Assembly: GCA_003552125.1 (NCBI GenBank)
Contig: PUON01000128.1
Coordinates: forward strand, 1 to 34,066
Source: Dehalococcoidia bacterium
GTDB taxonomy: Bacteria; Chloroflexota; Dehalococcoidia; GIF9; AB-539-J10
DNA: 34,066 nt
Direction of reading: 5' to 3'
This document shows, in pieces, positions 1-7,080 of the stretch (within the stretch, counting starts at the first letter, position 1; each line of letters starts with the position of its first letter). The translations under genes were made by a program, and so were the position numbers. The notes beneath the pieces were generated by a model that saw nothing but the letters and a program-made list of their open reading frames with translations, did not search any database and was not told the DNA's origin.

Positions 1-437
1 CAGTTGGTACAGTTAGTGAATGGGTATCGATGGCGGCGATCGTTGGCATCCATAACCTCTGCGAGGCAGTCGCGACAGGTTGCGACATCCGGCGACACCA
101 TTTGGCTTCGTCCCGGCACGATCAGGCTTTCCCGGATCTCGAAGCGCATCGTGTATTGAATAGGGATATGTTCGGTCTCGACGCTCTGAATGAGCGCAAG
201 CTCTGGGGCTTCTATCTGGAGCCGTTCAACGAACTCGGTCGCGTGGCTGGTCGATCCTTCGACCTCGATCTGAACGTTCTCGGATGTGTTTCGTACCCAT
301 CCGGTCAACTCAAGACTGTTTGCGAGACGGAAGATGAATGGCCTGAAGCCGACACCCTGGACGACTCCATGTACGCGGACACGAAGGCGTATCTTGTCTG
401 TGGGTTCGTGTTCGCGGCGCCCTGAACTTGGGTTCAC
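1..437 (-). CDS. hypF: Carbamoyltransferase HypF, N-terminal part (cut by window edge)
   Basis: HypF uses carbamoyl phosphate and ATP to make the thiocarbamate from which the CN ligands of [NiFe]-hydrogenase are built, together with HypE. The first 145 codons are visible. They hold the acylphosphatase-like signature HGVVQGVGFRPF (about residues 23-34) and the start of the HypF zinc-finger region, with CRDC at 121-124 and then YPFTNCTNC running off the edge. The start is a GTG (435-437) that overlaps the hypB stop as GTGA, so translation is probably coupled to hypB. An open frame on the opposite strand here (30-425) is a shadow. The catalytic YrdC-like and Kae1-like domains lie outside the window. 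The identity is secure from the two motifs and from its place after hypA-hypB. Confidence 0.95.
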   Translation of the reverse strand, partial: MNPSSGRREHEPTDKIRLRVRVHGVVQGVGFRPFIFRLANSLELTGWVRNTSENVQIEVEGSTSHATEFVERLQIEAPELALIQSVETEHIPIQYTMRFEIRESLIVPGRSQMVSPDVATCRDCLAEVMDANDRRHRYPFTNCTN

Positions 438-1096
438 CTGCGCTGACGCTGATCGCGCAGCCATGTCGCCCATTCTGCCACGCCCTCTCCAGTCTTACAC
501 GACAGGGGGAAGAACTGCACGCTCGCATTCAGGTTGCGCACCGTACGCGTGAACTCTTCCATGTCGAAGTCCACATACGGGAGGAGGTCTGCCTTGTTGA
601 TGATGAGCGCGTCTGCCTGGGCGAAGATGACCGGGTACTTCAGTGGCTTGTCATGGCCCTCAGGAGTGCTGGTGATGACGACTTTCAGGTGTTCGCCCAG
701 GTCGAACTCGGTTGGGCACAAGAGGTTGCCTACGTTCTCAATCAGGACAAGGTCGAGGTCTTCAATTGGCATGCGCTGGAGCGCCACGTGCACCATATCC
801 GCTACCAGTGCGCAGCTTTCCGGCATGCCCTTTGTGTTGATCTGGATGACAGCCTGCGCCACGTCGTGAACCTTCTCCGCGTCGACCGTTGATACCACGT
901 CACCCTCAATGACGCCGATTCGGGTGTCAGCCGACAGCGCCTCTATTGTTCGCAGGATGAAGCTGGTCTTCCCTGCTCCCGGGGCGGACATGACGTTCAC
1001 TGCGAGACAGTCGTTCTTGTCGAAGACCGCTCGGTTCCCCGTTGCGGTCGCCTCATTCGCATCCAGAATGCCTTGGATGATTTCAATCTTGCTCAC
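434..1096 (-). CDS. hypB: Hydrogenase nickel-incorporation GTPase HypB
   Basis: HypB is a SIMIBI-class GTPase that works with HypA to load nickel into the large subunit of [NiFe]-hydrogenase. The 220-residue protein has the P-loop APGAGKT (38-44), the family signature ENVGNLLCP (120-128, with C127) and the guanine-specificity motif NKAD (167-170). There is no N-terminal CxxCGC motif or His-rich stretch, so it is the short form. In most family members the metal-binding loop reads CHLDA-x-MV. Here it reads CALVADMV (95-102): the Cys is kept but the His is replaced by Ala. The start is GTG, overlapping the hypA stop as GTGA, and its own stop overlaps the hypF GTG. Function is firmly assigned; the altered metal site is the odd point. 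Confidence 0.96.
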   Translation of the reverse strand: MSKIEIIQGILDANEATATGNRAVFDKNDCLAVNVMSAPGAGKTSFILRTIEALSADTRIGVIEGDVVSTVDAEKVHDVAQAVIQINTKGMPESCALVADMVHVALQRMPIEDLDLVLIENVGNLLCPTEFDLGEHLKVVITSTPEGHDKPLKYPVIFAQADALIINKADLLPYVDFDMEEFTRTVRNLNASVQFFPLSCKTGEGVAEWATWLRDQRQRR

Positions 1097-1434
1097 GATA
1101 CCTCCATCTCTTTGATATAGAGTTCGCGGCCTCCCTCAATGTCTATTTCGGGTGCACCGCATGCGGGGCACTTCCACTCGCGGGTGATTGGTTCAAATAC
1201 GTCTGCGCATGACCTGCAGCGCAATCTCAAGGGAAGCTCCTCGAACTCCAGCGTCGCCCCTTCGGCGATGGTGTTCTTGCTCATCGTGTCATAGTAGAAC
1301 CGAATGCAGTCGGGAACGAAGCCTGTAAGGGCGCCGACCACGATGTGAATCGACGTCACTTTTGTGACTCCTGCCTCCTTTGCCTTGTCTTCGACAATAC
1401 GGATGATACTTTCAGTGACACCGTACTCATGCAT
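1093..1434 (-). CDS. hypA: Hydrogenase nickel-insertion metallochaperone HypA
   Basis: HypA is a small nickel chaperone that hands Ni(II) to hydrogenase with HypB. The 113-residue protein begins MHE, the N-terminal nickel site that uses His2. It has two CxxC pairs (C73/C76 and C89/C92) forming the structural zinc ribbon. A GGAG ribosome site sits 8 bases before the ATG. It follows nusB after 24 bases and overlaps hypB by four bases (GTGA). No promoter is obvious in the short gap, so the hyp genes are probably read through from the housekeeping genes upstream. Length and motifs are typical of the family. Confidence 0.96.
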   Translation of the reverse strand: MHEYGVTESIIRIVEDKAKEAGVTKVTSIHIVVGALTGFVPDCIRFYYDTMSKNTIAEGATLEFEELPLRLRCRSCADVFEPITREWKCPACGAPEIDIEGGRELYIKEMEVS

Positions 1435-1458
1435 GGCATTTACTCCGAATTCTAGAAC

Positions 1459-1881
1459 CTAGGGCGACGGCATCCCCTGACTATCGATATCGGCAACTGA
1501 ACCGAGCACGCCGTTCACCAGTTTCGGACTTGCGTCACTGCCGAATCGTTTTGCGAGTTCCACCGCCTCGTTGATAATCACCTTGAGGGGAGAGTCTCTG
1601 CTGAACAGCATCTCATACAGCGCCATCTGCAGAATGATACGGTCTACCGCAGCCATCTGTTGCACCGGAAACGCCGGGGCATGCTGTTCGATAATGGAAT
1701 CTATCTGTCGCCGGTGCTGATGTACACCCTGGACGAGCCGCGTCACGAAATCGTATACATCCTCGTTGATGTCCTCGTTGGCGGCGAGGCGCGCCAGTAC
1801 CTCCTCCAGTTTATGTGTCGTACAGTCCAACTCGTACAGAGATTGGAGGGCTACGTTTCGCGCCAGGCGACGTGAGGTCAT
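1459..1881 (-). CDS. nusB: Transcription antitermination factor NusB
   Basis: NusB binds boxA RNA with ribosomal protein S10 (NusE) and promotes antitermination of rRNA operons. The 140-residue all-helical protein opens with the typical SRRLARNVALQSLYELD-type N-terminus. It carries the C-terminal family stretch with VIINEAVELAKRFG and KLVNGVLG (about 100-128). The length is normal. It begins two bases after the fabD stop and ends 24 bases before hypA, within the same minus-strand run. The assignment is safe by pattern. What is unusual is its transcriptional neighbour, a hydrogenase maturation cassette. Confidence 0.95.
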   Translation of the reverse strand: MTSRRLARNVALQSLYELDCTTHKLEEVLARLAANEDINEDVYDFVTRLVQGVHQHRRQIDSIIEQHAPAFPVQQMAAVDRIILQMALYEMLFSRDSPLKVIINEAVELAKRFGSDASPKLVNGVLGSVADIDSQGMPSP

Positions 1882-1883
1882 GG

Positions 1884-2825
1884 TTATATGGACGAGGATG
1901 GTTCGTTCAGTGCTGAGATATCCTCCACCTCGGAAATGTTGATGGTCTGAGCCTCCGGGCTGATTCTCTTAATGAGGCCGCTAAGAACTGTACCCGGCCC
2001 GATCTCGTAGTACGTCGTGACGCCTTGGGCTGTCATGTACTCAATTGACGCCTGCCACTGAATGCAGTGTCGCAACTGAGAGAGCAGTTCCTCGCGCATC
2101 TCATCGCTATCCGTCAGAGGAAGCCCGGTCACGTTACTGACTACGGGAGTTCGAGGGGGCCGGAAGGAAAAGCTGTCGAGGACTCGACCGAACTCCTCTA
2201 CTACCGGATCCATCAGCGTTGAGTGGAACGCGCCGCTTACGTTAAGCGGTATCAGTTTGCGTGCCCCTCGCTCCTTCGCCAGTGCGGTGGCTTTCTCCAG
2301 CTTATCCACAGCCCCGCTGACGACGACCTGCCCCGGAGCGTTTATGTTCGATATCTCTACTCCGGACTCTTCACATACCTCCTGAAGTGACGCGCGATCG
2401 AATGCAATGACCGCCATCATGCTGCCCGGAGCCTTGATGCCCGCCTCGTACATCAGGCGACCACGTTCCCGAACCAACTGCAGCGCATCGGGCAAGGATA
2501 GAGATTCAGCAGCGACGAGCGCGGAGTACTCACCGAGACTGTGACCGGCGAGGAAACCGGGTTCCGGGAGCTTCTTCCCGAGTGATTCCCGGGCGGCTGC
2601 GAGGCATGCGACACTGGTGGTGACCAGCGCGGGCTGGACGTTCACCGTTTTGGTCAACTCGTCTGACGGGCCATCAAAACATAGCTGTGATATCGGGAAG
2701 CCGAGCGTTGAGTCTGCCTCGTCGAAGACGGCTCTTGCCGACGCAAACGTCTCATAGACGGACAATCCCATGCCGACCGACTGGGAGGCCTGGCCGGGGA
2801 ACACATATGCAGCCCACGCAGCCAT
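1884..2825 (-). CDS. fabD: Malonyl-CoA:ACP transacylase FabD
   Basis: FabD moves malonyl from CoA to acyl carrier protein, supplying the extender unit of type II fatty acid synthesis in the cytoplasm. The 313-residue protein shows the N-terminal FPGQ motif and the nucleophile elbow GHSLG (Ser96). It also has the carboxylate-binding Arg121 in RERGR and the catalytic His201 in GAFH. These match the family's Ser-His-Arg arrangement. It starts five bases after the rpmF stop and is followed by nusB after two bases. Presence of FabD implies ester-linked bacterial lipids. No other fab gene lies in this window. Confidence 0.96.
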   Translation of the reverse strand: MAAWAAYVFPGQASQSVGMGLSVYETFASARAVFDEADSTLGFPISQLCFDGPSDELTKTVNVQPALVTTSVACLAAARESLGKKLPEPGFLAGHSLGEYSALVAAESLSLPDALQLVRERGRLMYEAGIKAPGSMMAVIAFDRASLQEVCEESGVEISNINAPGQVVVSGAVDKLEKATALAKERGARKLIPLNVSGAFHSTLMDPVVEEFGRVLDSFSFRPPRTPVVSNVTGLPLTDSDEMREELLSQLRHCIQWQASIEYMTAQGVTTYYEIGPGTVLSGLIKRISPEAQTINISEVEDISALNEPSSSI

Positions 2826-2830
2826 GACTC

Positions 2831-3031
2831 TTACCGCTTCTTCTTATCCTTCGCTGTGGTGATCATCGTCACCTGCCTGCCATCGTACATGCCGCAGCTC
2901 GGGCAGATGCGATGAGAGACTTTCGGGCTCTTGCAGTTCGGGCACAGCATAAGTGCAGGAGAGGTAAGAGACTGGTGGCTCCTGTGCTTCCCTTTTCGGG
3001 ATTGCGATCGCTTCTTCTTGGGTTCAGCCAT
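2831..3031 (-). CDS. rpmF: 50S ribosomal protein L32 (zinc-ribbon form)
   Basis: L32 is a small protein of the large ribosomal subunit. The 66-residue basic sequence has the usual N-terminus (AEPKKKRSQSRKGKHRSH) and two CxxC pairs, CPNC and CPSC (30-33 and 43-46). It is therefore the zinc-containing form rather than the Cys-less paralogue some bacteria use under zinc limitation. A strong GGAGGAG site lies 10 bases before the ATG. The gene overlaps the DUF177 gene by eight bases, the conserved DUF177-rpmF pairing of bacteria. Confidence 0.97.
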   Translation of the reverse strand: MAEPKKKRSQSRKGKHRSHQSLTSPALMLCPNCKSPKVSHRICPSCGMYDGRQVTMITTAKDKKKR

Positions 3032-3491
3032 GGGGATGCAGCTCCTCCAAGCCGGGACAGTCTGTCCGGCACAATGGTTTCAAGGGTAAGTGCAACACGA
3101 TATGTTGTCGGATAATCTCACCCAAGTCAAGTACGTGGTTCGGGCCGATGTGTACCTCATCATCCACTTCGAATCCATCTGTTCCCCGCCGATGCGCAAA
3201 CGCCGGATCGGGATGCAGTTCTTCTTCGACGGTGAAGTTGACGTGTTCACAGTATTCGTTCAGGCAGCGCATGCACATGAGCATCACGTCGGCGGTGCCT
3301 TCGCCGGCTAGTGTCATGCCGCGACTTGTATGTGTGAGGAGAATGGTTCCAGCCACCAGGGCTGATTGGCTGTCGGGCAACATGTCCTCGATTCGATGAC
3401 ACTCACTGGTCCCGACCGGTTGTTGCAGCAGGGAACTGGCGTGATAGCGTATCGTAAGGGGGGCACCCACAAGAGATTCCATAGAGAGCAT
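3024..3491 (-). CDS. DUF177 / YceD family protein
   Basis: Members of this family are encoded next to rpmF across bacteria and are linked to ribosome or 23S rRNA biogenesis. The 155-residue protein has the family's cysteine pattern: CMRCLNEY (about 73-80), then DxxLDLGEIIRQ and CRTDCPGL near the C-terminus. The four cysteines probably hold a metal. The ATG at 3491 has only a weak upstream purine run. A second in-frame ATG three codons later (3482) could be the true start. It is the first gene of the minus-strand run that continues into rpmF, fabD, nusB and the hyp genes. The precise molecular function is not known from sequence. Confidence 0.88.
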   Translation of the reverse strand: MLSMESLVGAPLTIRYHASSLLQQPVGTSECHRIEDMLPDSQSALVAGTILLTHTSRGMTLAGEGTADVMLMCMRCLNEYCEHVNFTVEEELHPDPAFAHRRGTDGFEVDDEVHIGPNHVLDLGEIIRQHIVLHLPLKPLCRTDCPGLEELHPHG

Positions 3492-3606
3492 AGTTACTCG
3501 AAAGGTACTATAGAATTAAGCCCTGACGCAAACGCGGCGCGTACTGCGCACCCTACCCAAGTCCGCTGAAATGACGAGGTCAATCTGCTACCATTATCGG
3601 ATAATC
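3492..3606. promoter_or_regulatory. Divergent intergenic region between DUF177-rpmF operon and trxB operon
   Basis: This short region must hold promoters for both the minus-strand run (DUF177 onward) and the plus-strand run (trxB onward). On the minus strand a TATAGT -10-like hexamer lies at 3507-3512, but the best -35-like hexamer (TTGCGT, 3526-3531) is only 13 bases away, too close for a standard sigma-70 promoter. No convincing plus-strand pair was found. The location is firm; the individual elements are weak. Confidence 0.35.
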
Positions 3607-4536
3607 ATGGAGTATCAGGTAGTCATTCTTGGCGGTGGGCCGGCGGGTCTTACTGCCGGTCTGTATGCGGCCAGGTCGGGATTCACCACTGCGGTCCTCG
3701 AACAGACGATGGCCGGTGGTAAGATAGTGAATGCCTCACACGTCGAGAACTACCCGGGGTTTGACCAAGGCATTTCTGGACTTGACCTGGGACAGGCAAT
3801 GAAGCGGCAGGCAGAGAAGGCCGGCACCGAGGTCGTTCGGACCGCGGTAACCGACGTCACACTTTCTACCCATGGTCCTCCAGGTAGCGCGCATATAGTG
3901 CATACGGCGGATGGAGATATTCAGACAACAGCGCTCATAATTGCCACAGGATCTGACTACCGCACATTGGACGTGCCGGGCGAGGCTGAGCACCTTGGCA
4001 AAGGCGTTTCGTATTGTGCTACGTGCGACGGTGCGTTCTTTCGCGGCAAGAAGGTTGCAGTCATCGGTGGCGGCGATACTGCGTTGACCGATGCGCTGGA
4101 GTTGGCGACATTTGCCAGTGACGTAATTGTCGTGCATCGCCGGGATGAGCTGCGTGCTAGCGAAGCGCTCCAGGCGAATGCGCGCAAGTCACCTAAGATC
4201 AGCTTCAGATGGAACTCAGTGGTCGAAGGCATCGAAGGAGATCAGGCGGTGACTGCCCTCCGACTCCGAAACACAAGGGATGCTATAATCAGTGAAGTTT
4301 CGGTTGACGGAGTCTTCGTGGCGGTGGGGTCCGTACCCTCGACAGAGTTCCTCGGTGGATCACTGTCGCTGGACGAATCCGGGAGCATTATCACCAACGA
4401 CTCGATGGAGACTGGAGTTGCGGGAGTATTCGCCGCTGGAGACGTGCGTCACAACTCGGCACGGCAGGTGATTACCGCCGCAGGTGATGGGGCGACCGCA
4501 GCACTCTCGGCAAGGAGGTATATTATCTCACTATGA
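3607..4536 (+). CDS. trxB: Thioredoxin reductase
   Basis: TrxB passes electrons from NADPH through FAD and a redox-active disulfide to thioredoxin. From the ATG at 3607 the protein has 309 residues, the normal length. It starts directly with the FAD-binding strand and GGGPAG (9-14). The redox motif CATC is at 137-140, the NADPH-site GGGDTA at 154-159, and the C-terminal FAD contact GVFAAGDV and ITAAGDGA follow. An upstream in-frame ATG at 3571 would add 12 residues not expected in the family, so I prefer 3607. The stop overlaps the rplI start (ATGA). The usual SxxE near the NADPH site is TALTDA here, a mild deviation. Confidence 0.93.
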   Translation: MEYQVVILGGGPAGLTAGLYAARSGFTTAVLEQTMAGGKIVNASHVENYPGFDQGISGLDLGQAMKRQAEKAGTEVVRTAVTDVTLSTHGPPGSAHIVHTADGDIQTTALIIATGSDYRTLDVPGEAEHLGKGVSYCATCDGAFFRGKKVAVIGGGDTALTDALELATFASDVIVVHRRDELRASEALQANARKSPKISFRWNSVVEGIEGDQAVTALRLRNTRDAIISEVSVDGVFVAVGSVPSTEFLGGSLSLDESGSIITNDSMETGVAGVFAAGDVRHNSARQVITAAGDGATAALSARRYIISL

Positions 4537-4988
4537 AGGTCCTCTTATTGAAAGACGTCCCGGGTTCAGGTGAGGCTGGCGATGTTAAGGAAGTAGCGCG
4601 CGGCTTTGGACGGAACTATTTGTTGCCCAGGGGCCTTGCTGTCGAAGCCAGTCCCGGCGCCATGAAGCAGGCGGAAGCGCGTATCCGCCAGGAGAAGGAG
4701 CGCAAGGTACAGGAAGCGAAGAAGCTTGAGACGCTCGCTGGTCGTCTGCAGGGCAAGGAGCTTCACTTCAAAGCTCGAGTCGGCAGTGAGCATAAGCTGT
4801 TCGGTTCCATCACTGCAGCGAGTATTGCGGATGAACTGGGCAGGCAGGCTGATACACACATTGACAAGAAGCACGTTGCACTGGACCGGCCGTTGCGTGA
4901 GATCGGGACCCATGAAGTCCTGGTAAGACTCTCCGCGACCGCAGAGGCGACGGTCACCGTGACCATAGAACCGGAAACCGACGTATAA
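4533..4988 (+). CDS. rplI: 50S ribosomal protein L9
   Basis: L9 binds 23S rRNA near the base of the L1 stalk and influences frame maintenance. The 151-residue protein has the N-domain signature (GDVKEVARGFGRNYLLPRG), then a long charged connecting helix (about 45-75), then the C-domain with LFGSIT. The length is standard. Its ATG overlaps the trxB stop by four bases, and dnaB follows after 13 bases. The rplI-dnaB adjacency is conserved in many bacteria. Confidence 0.97.
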   Translation: MKVLLLKDVPGSGEAGDVKEVARGFGRNYLLPRGLAVEASPGAMKQAEARIRQEKERKVQEAKKLETLAGRLQGKELHFKARVGSEHKLFGSITAASIADELGRQADTHIDKKHVALDRPLREIGTHEVLVRLSATAEATVTVTIEPETDV

Positions 4989-5001
4989 CAGGTGGTGTGT
5001 C

Positions 5002-6387
5002 ATGGTGGAACAGGGGAACCTCCCCCCCCACGACATCGAGGCGGAAGAGGCACTGCTCGGCTCACTTCTTATCGACCCCGATGCGATTCTTAAGGTCATT
5101 TCCTTCGTAAAGGTGGAAGACTTCTTTGACGAGGTCAACGCGTCCATCTATGGCGCCTGTGTCAACCTGTATCGTCGAAGCGAACCGATCAACCAGATTA
5201 CCATCGCCCACGAACTCATGCGAGTGGATCGCCTTGAGCAGAGCGGCGGCGCCTCCAACCTCAACCGCCTCATTGCCAACGTTCCCACGTCGCTCCACGT
5301 CGAATACTATGGCCGTATCGTCGAACGGATGGCGCTCAACAGAAAGCTCATCACCGCCGGCAGGCGCATCGCCTCGATAGGCTACGAGGCGGGTCCGGAT
5401 ATCGAACAGAGCATGAGCCAGGCCGAGGAAGCGCTCTTCCAGGTTCGGATGAGAGAGAGTAATCGAGATTTTGTCTCAATTCGAGACGTACTCGACGGGT
5501 ATTTCGAGGCAACTGGACGCAGCCCCGATGAGGCTACCGAAGCCCTGCCACATGTTAAGACAGGTTTTTCCGGCCTTGACAGCCTCCTGGGCGGCCTGCA
5601 ACGATCAGACCTGATTATCCTTGCCGCCAGGCCCAGCATTGGCAAGACCACGCTGGCCCTTGATATCGCTCGGAGGGCTGCAGTTGACCAGAATGCATGT
5701 GTGGCACTGTTCAGCCTTGAGATGTCGGCCGAGTCCGTGGTGCAGCGCCTGCTTGCGGCACAGTCAGATGTGGACTTCTGGCAGGTCAGGATCGGCCGAT
5801 TCTTCGAACACGAAGAACGCAAGATCATGGATGGTGCGGGCGTCCTCTCCGATACCAGCATTTACATTGATGACACGCCGCAGGTTGGCACAATGTCGGT
5901 CAGGAGCAAGGCCAAGCGTTTGGACTTCGAACGGCGTCTTGACCTCGTGATTATCGACTATCTTCAGCTGATCGAGGGAGAGGGAAGAAAGGACACCCGT
6001 GTGCAGGAACTTAGTCAGATCACACGGTCGCTGAAGCTCCTTGCAAGAGAACTCGACGTCCCCGTGATAGCCGTTTCACAGCTTAGCCGCGCTGTTGAAT
6101 GGAGGACTTCACACGTACCGCAGCTTGCCGATCTTCGTGAGTCAGGTACCATTGAGCAGGATGCGGACATCGTGTTATTCATCTATCGTGAGGATAAGTA
6201 TGTGACCGAAGAGGAGTGGAATCGATTACATGACATAATGGGCGAGCCATACCCCAAGGGAATCGCCGATGTCATCATAGCGAAACACAGGAACGGGCCT
6301 CTTGGACAGATTAAGGTGCGGTTTGTGGATCGCGTGGTCCGCTTTGACAATCTGGAACAGGGGGCGGCTTCGTCATCGTTCATATAG
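5002..6387 (+). CDS. dnaB: Replicative DNA helicase DnaB
   Basis: DnaB is the ring-shaped hexameric helicase that unwinds DNA at the replication fork. The 461-residue protein has the N-terminal primase-interaction domain (from PPHDIEAEEALLGSLL, about 8-100), a linker, and the RecA-like C-domain. Walker A is ARPSIGKTT (209-217; the common residue before GKT is Met, here Ile). Walker B is LVIIDY (315-320). The SQLSR segment (359-363) and the KHRNGPLG arginine-finger region follow. No intein interrupts it. The ribosome site is AGGTGG eight bases before the ATG. DnaD- and DnaC-like genes follow directly, so its loader is probably encoded here. Confidence 0.97.
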   Translation: MVEQGNLPPHDIEAEEALLGSLLIDPDAILKVISFVKVEDFFDEVNASIYGACVNLYRRSEPINQITIAHELMRVDRLEQSGGASNLNRLIANVPTSLHVEYYGRIVERMALNRKLITAGRRIASIGYEAGPDIEQSMSQAEEALFQVRMRESNRDFVSIRDVLDGYFEATGRSPDEATEALPHVKTGFSGLDSLLGGLQRSDLIILAARPSIGKTTLALDIARRAAVDQNACVALFSLEMSAESVVQRLLAAQSDVDFWQVRIGRFFEHEERKIMDGAGVLSDTSIYIDDTPQVGTMSVRSKAKRLDFERRLDLVIIDYLQLIEGEGRKDTRVQELSQITRSLKLLARELDVPVIAVSQLSRAVEWRTSHVPQLADLRESGTIEQDADIVLFIYREDKYVTEEEWNRLHDIMGEPYPKGIADVIIAKHRNGPLGQIKVRFVDRVVRFDNLEQGAASSSFI

Positions 6388-6407
6388 TAACGCGACTTTG
6401 AATCTCT

Positions 6408-7079
6408 ATGGCGGGTCGGATGTCTTACTCAGCAGCACAGCCCGGCTCCTTCATACAGGTGCCGGAATCATACGTTGCCACCGTCATTCGCCAGATCCAG
6501 GATCTGGCGGAACTGAAGGTCACGCTGCTGGTGTTCTACCTGCTTGGTAAGTCTCGTACCTACCCCGGATACGTCGTGCATTCGGATCTTGTTGTGAGGG
6601 CGGCGTCCCTCCTGGGGATTGATGAAGGAACATGCAGCGATGCGATTGATGCCGCCGTGAAGCGTGGCACATTCTTGATGGTGGATGTTGAGGGCGAGCG
6701 TGGTGCAACCGGATATGTGGCAAACCTTGAGGCCGATCTCGAAGCTATTGAGAAACTGAAGTGCGGGCACGTCATCATCGGCGACGGCGCGCATGTGGCA
6801 CCCAATATCTTTGAACTGTATGAACAGAACATCGGCATAATTACCCCGATGATTGCCGAGGAGCTGCGTGATGCGCAGAAGACGTATCCGGGAGACTGGA
6901 TTGAGGAGGCGTTCAGGGAGGCCGTAAGAGGACGGAAACAGAATTGGAAATACATCAGCAGGATTCTGGAACGATGGGCCGTCGAAGGAAAGGTTCGTGG
7001 AGCACATAGATCGGGTACTGTCCAGGATGACCCGGACAAATACGTCAAGGGCAGATACGGACGCATCGTACGCCGCTGA
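6408..7079 (+). CDS. DnaD-domain replication initiation protein
   Basis: DnaD-family proteins help remodel initiation complexes and recruit the helicase loader in low-G+C Gram-positives. The 223-residue protein has an N-terminal winged-helix-like region (about 20-110). A C-terminal DnaD domain spans about 133-193, with the family pattern FELYEQNIG, AEEL, DWIEEAF and NWKYISRILERW. It lies 20 bases after dnaB and one base before the DnaC-like ATPase, so the three form a helicase-loading unit. The start at 6408 lacks a clear ribosome site, and an in-frame ATG at 6420 is an alternative. The family is certain; the exact role in this organism is inferred from context. Confidence 0.85.
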   Translation: MAGRMSYSAAQPGSFIQVPESYVATVIRQIQDLAELKVTLLVFYLLGKSRTYPGYVVHSDLVVRAASLLGIDEGTCSDAIDAAVKRGTFLMVDVEGERGATGYVANLEADLEAIEKLKCGHVIIGDGAHVAPNIFELYEQNIGIITPMIAEELRDAQKTYPGDWIEEAFREAVRGRKQNWKYISRILERWAVEGKVRGAHRSGTVQDDPDKYVKGRYGRIVRR

Positions 7080-7080
7080 T

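Noticed and set aside
30-425. Open plus-strand frame of 131 residues at the left edge
   Set aside because: The opposite strand encodes hypF with acylphosphatase and zinc-finger motifs; this frame is its shadow.
428-892. Plus-strand frame of 154 residues opposite hypB
   Set aside because: No family resemblance; hypB occupies the other strand with all GTPase motifs.
3571-3606. Upstream start extending trxB by 12 residues
   Set aside because: The extra residues precede the FAD-binding strand, have no ribosome site and are not typical of the family.
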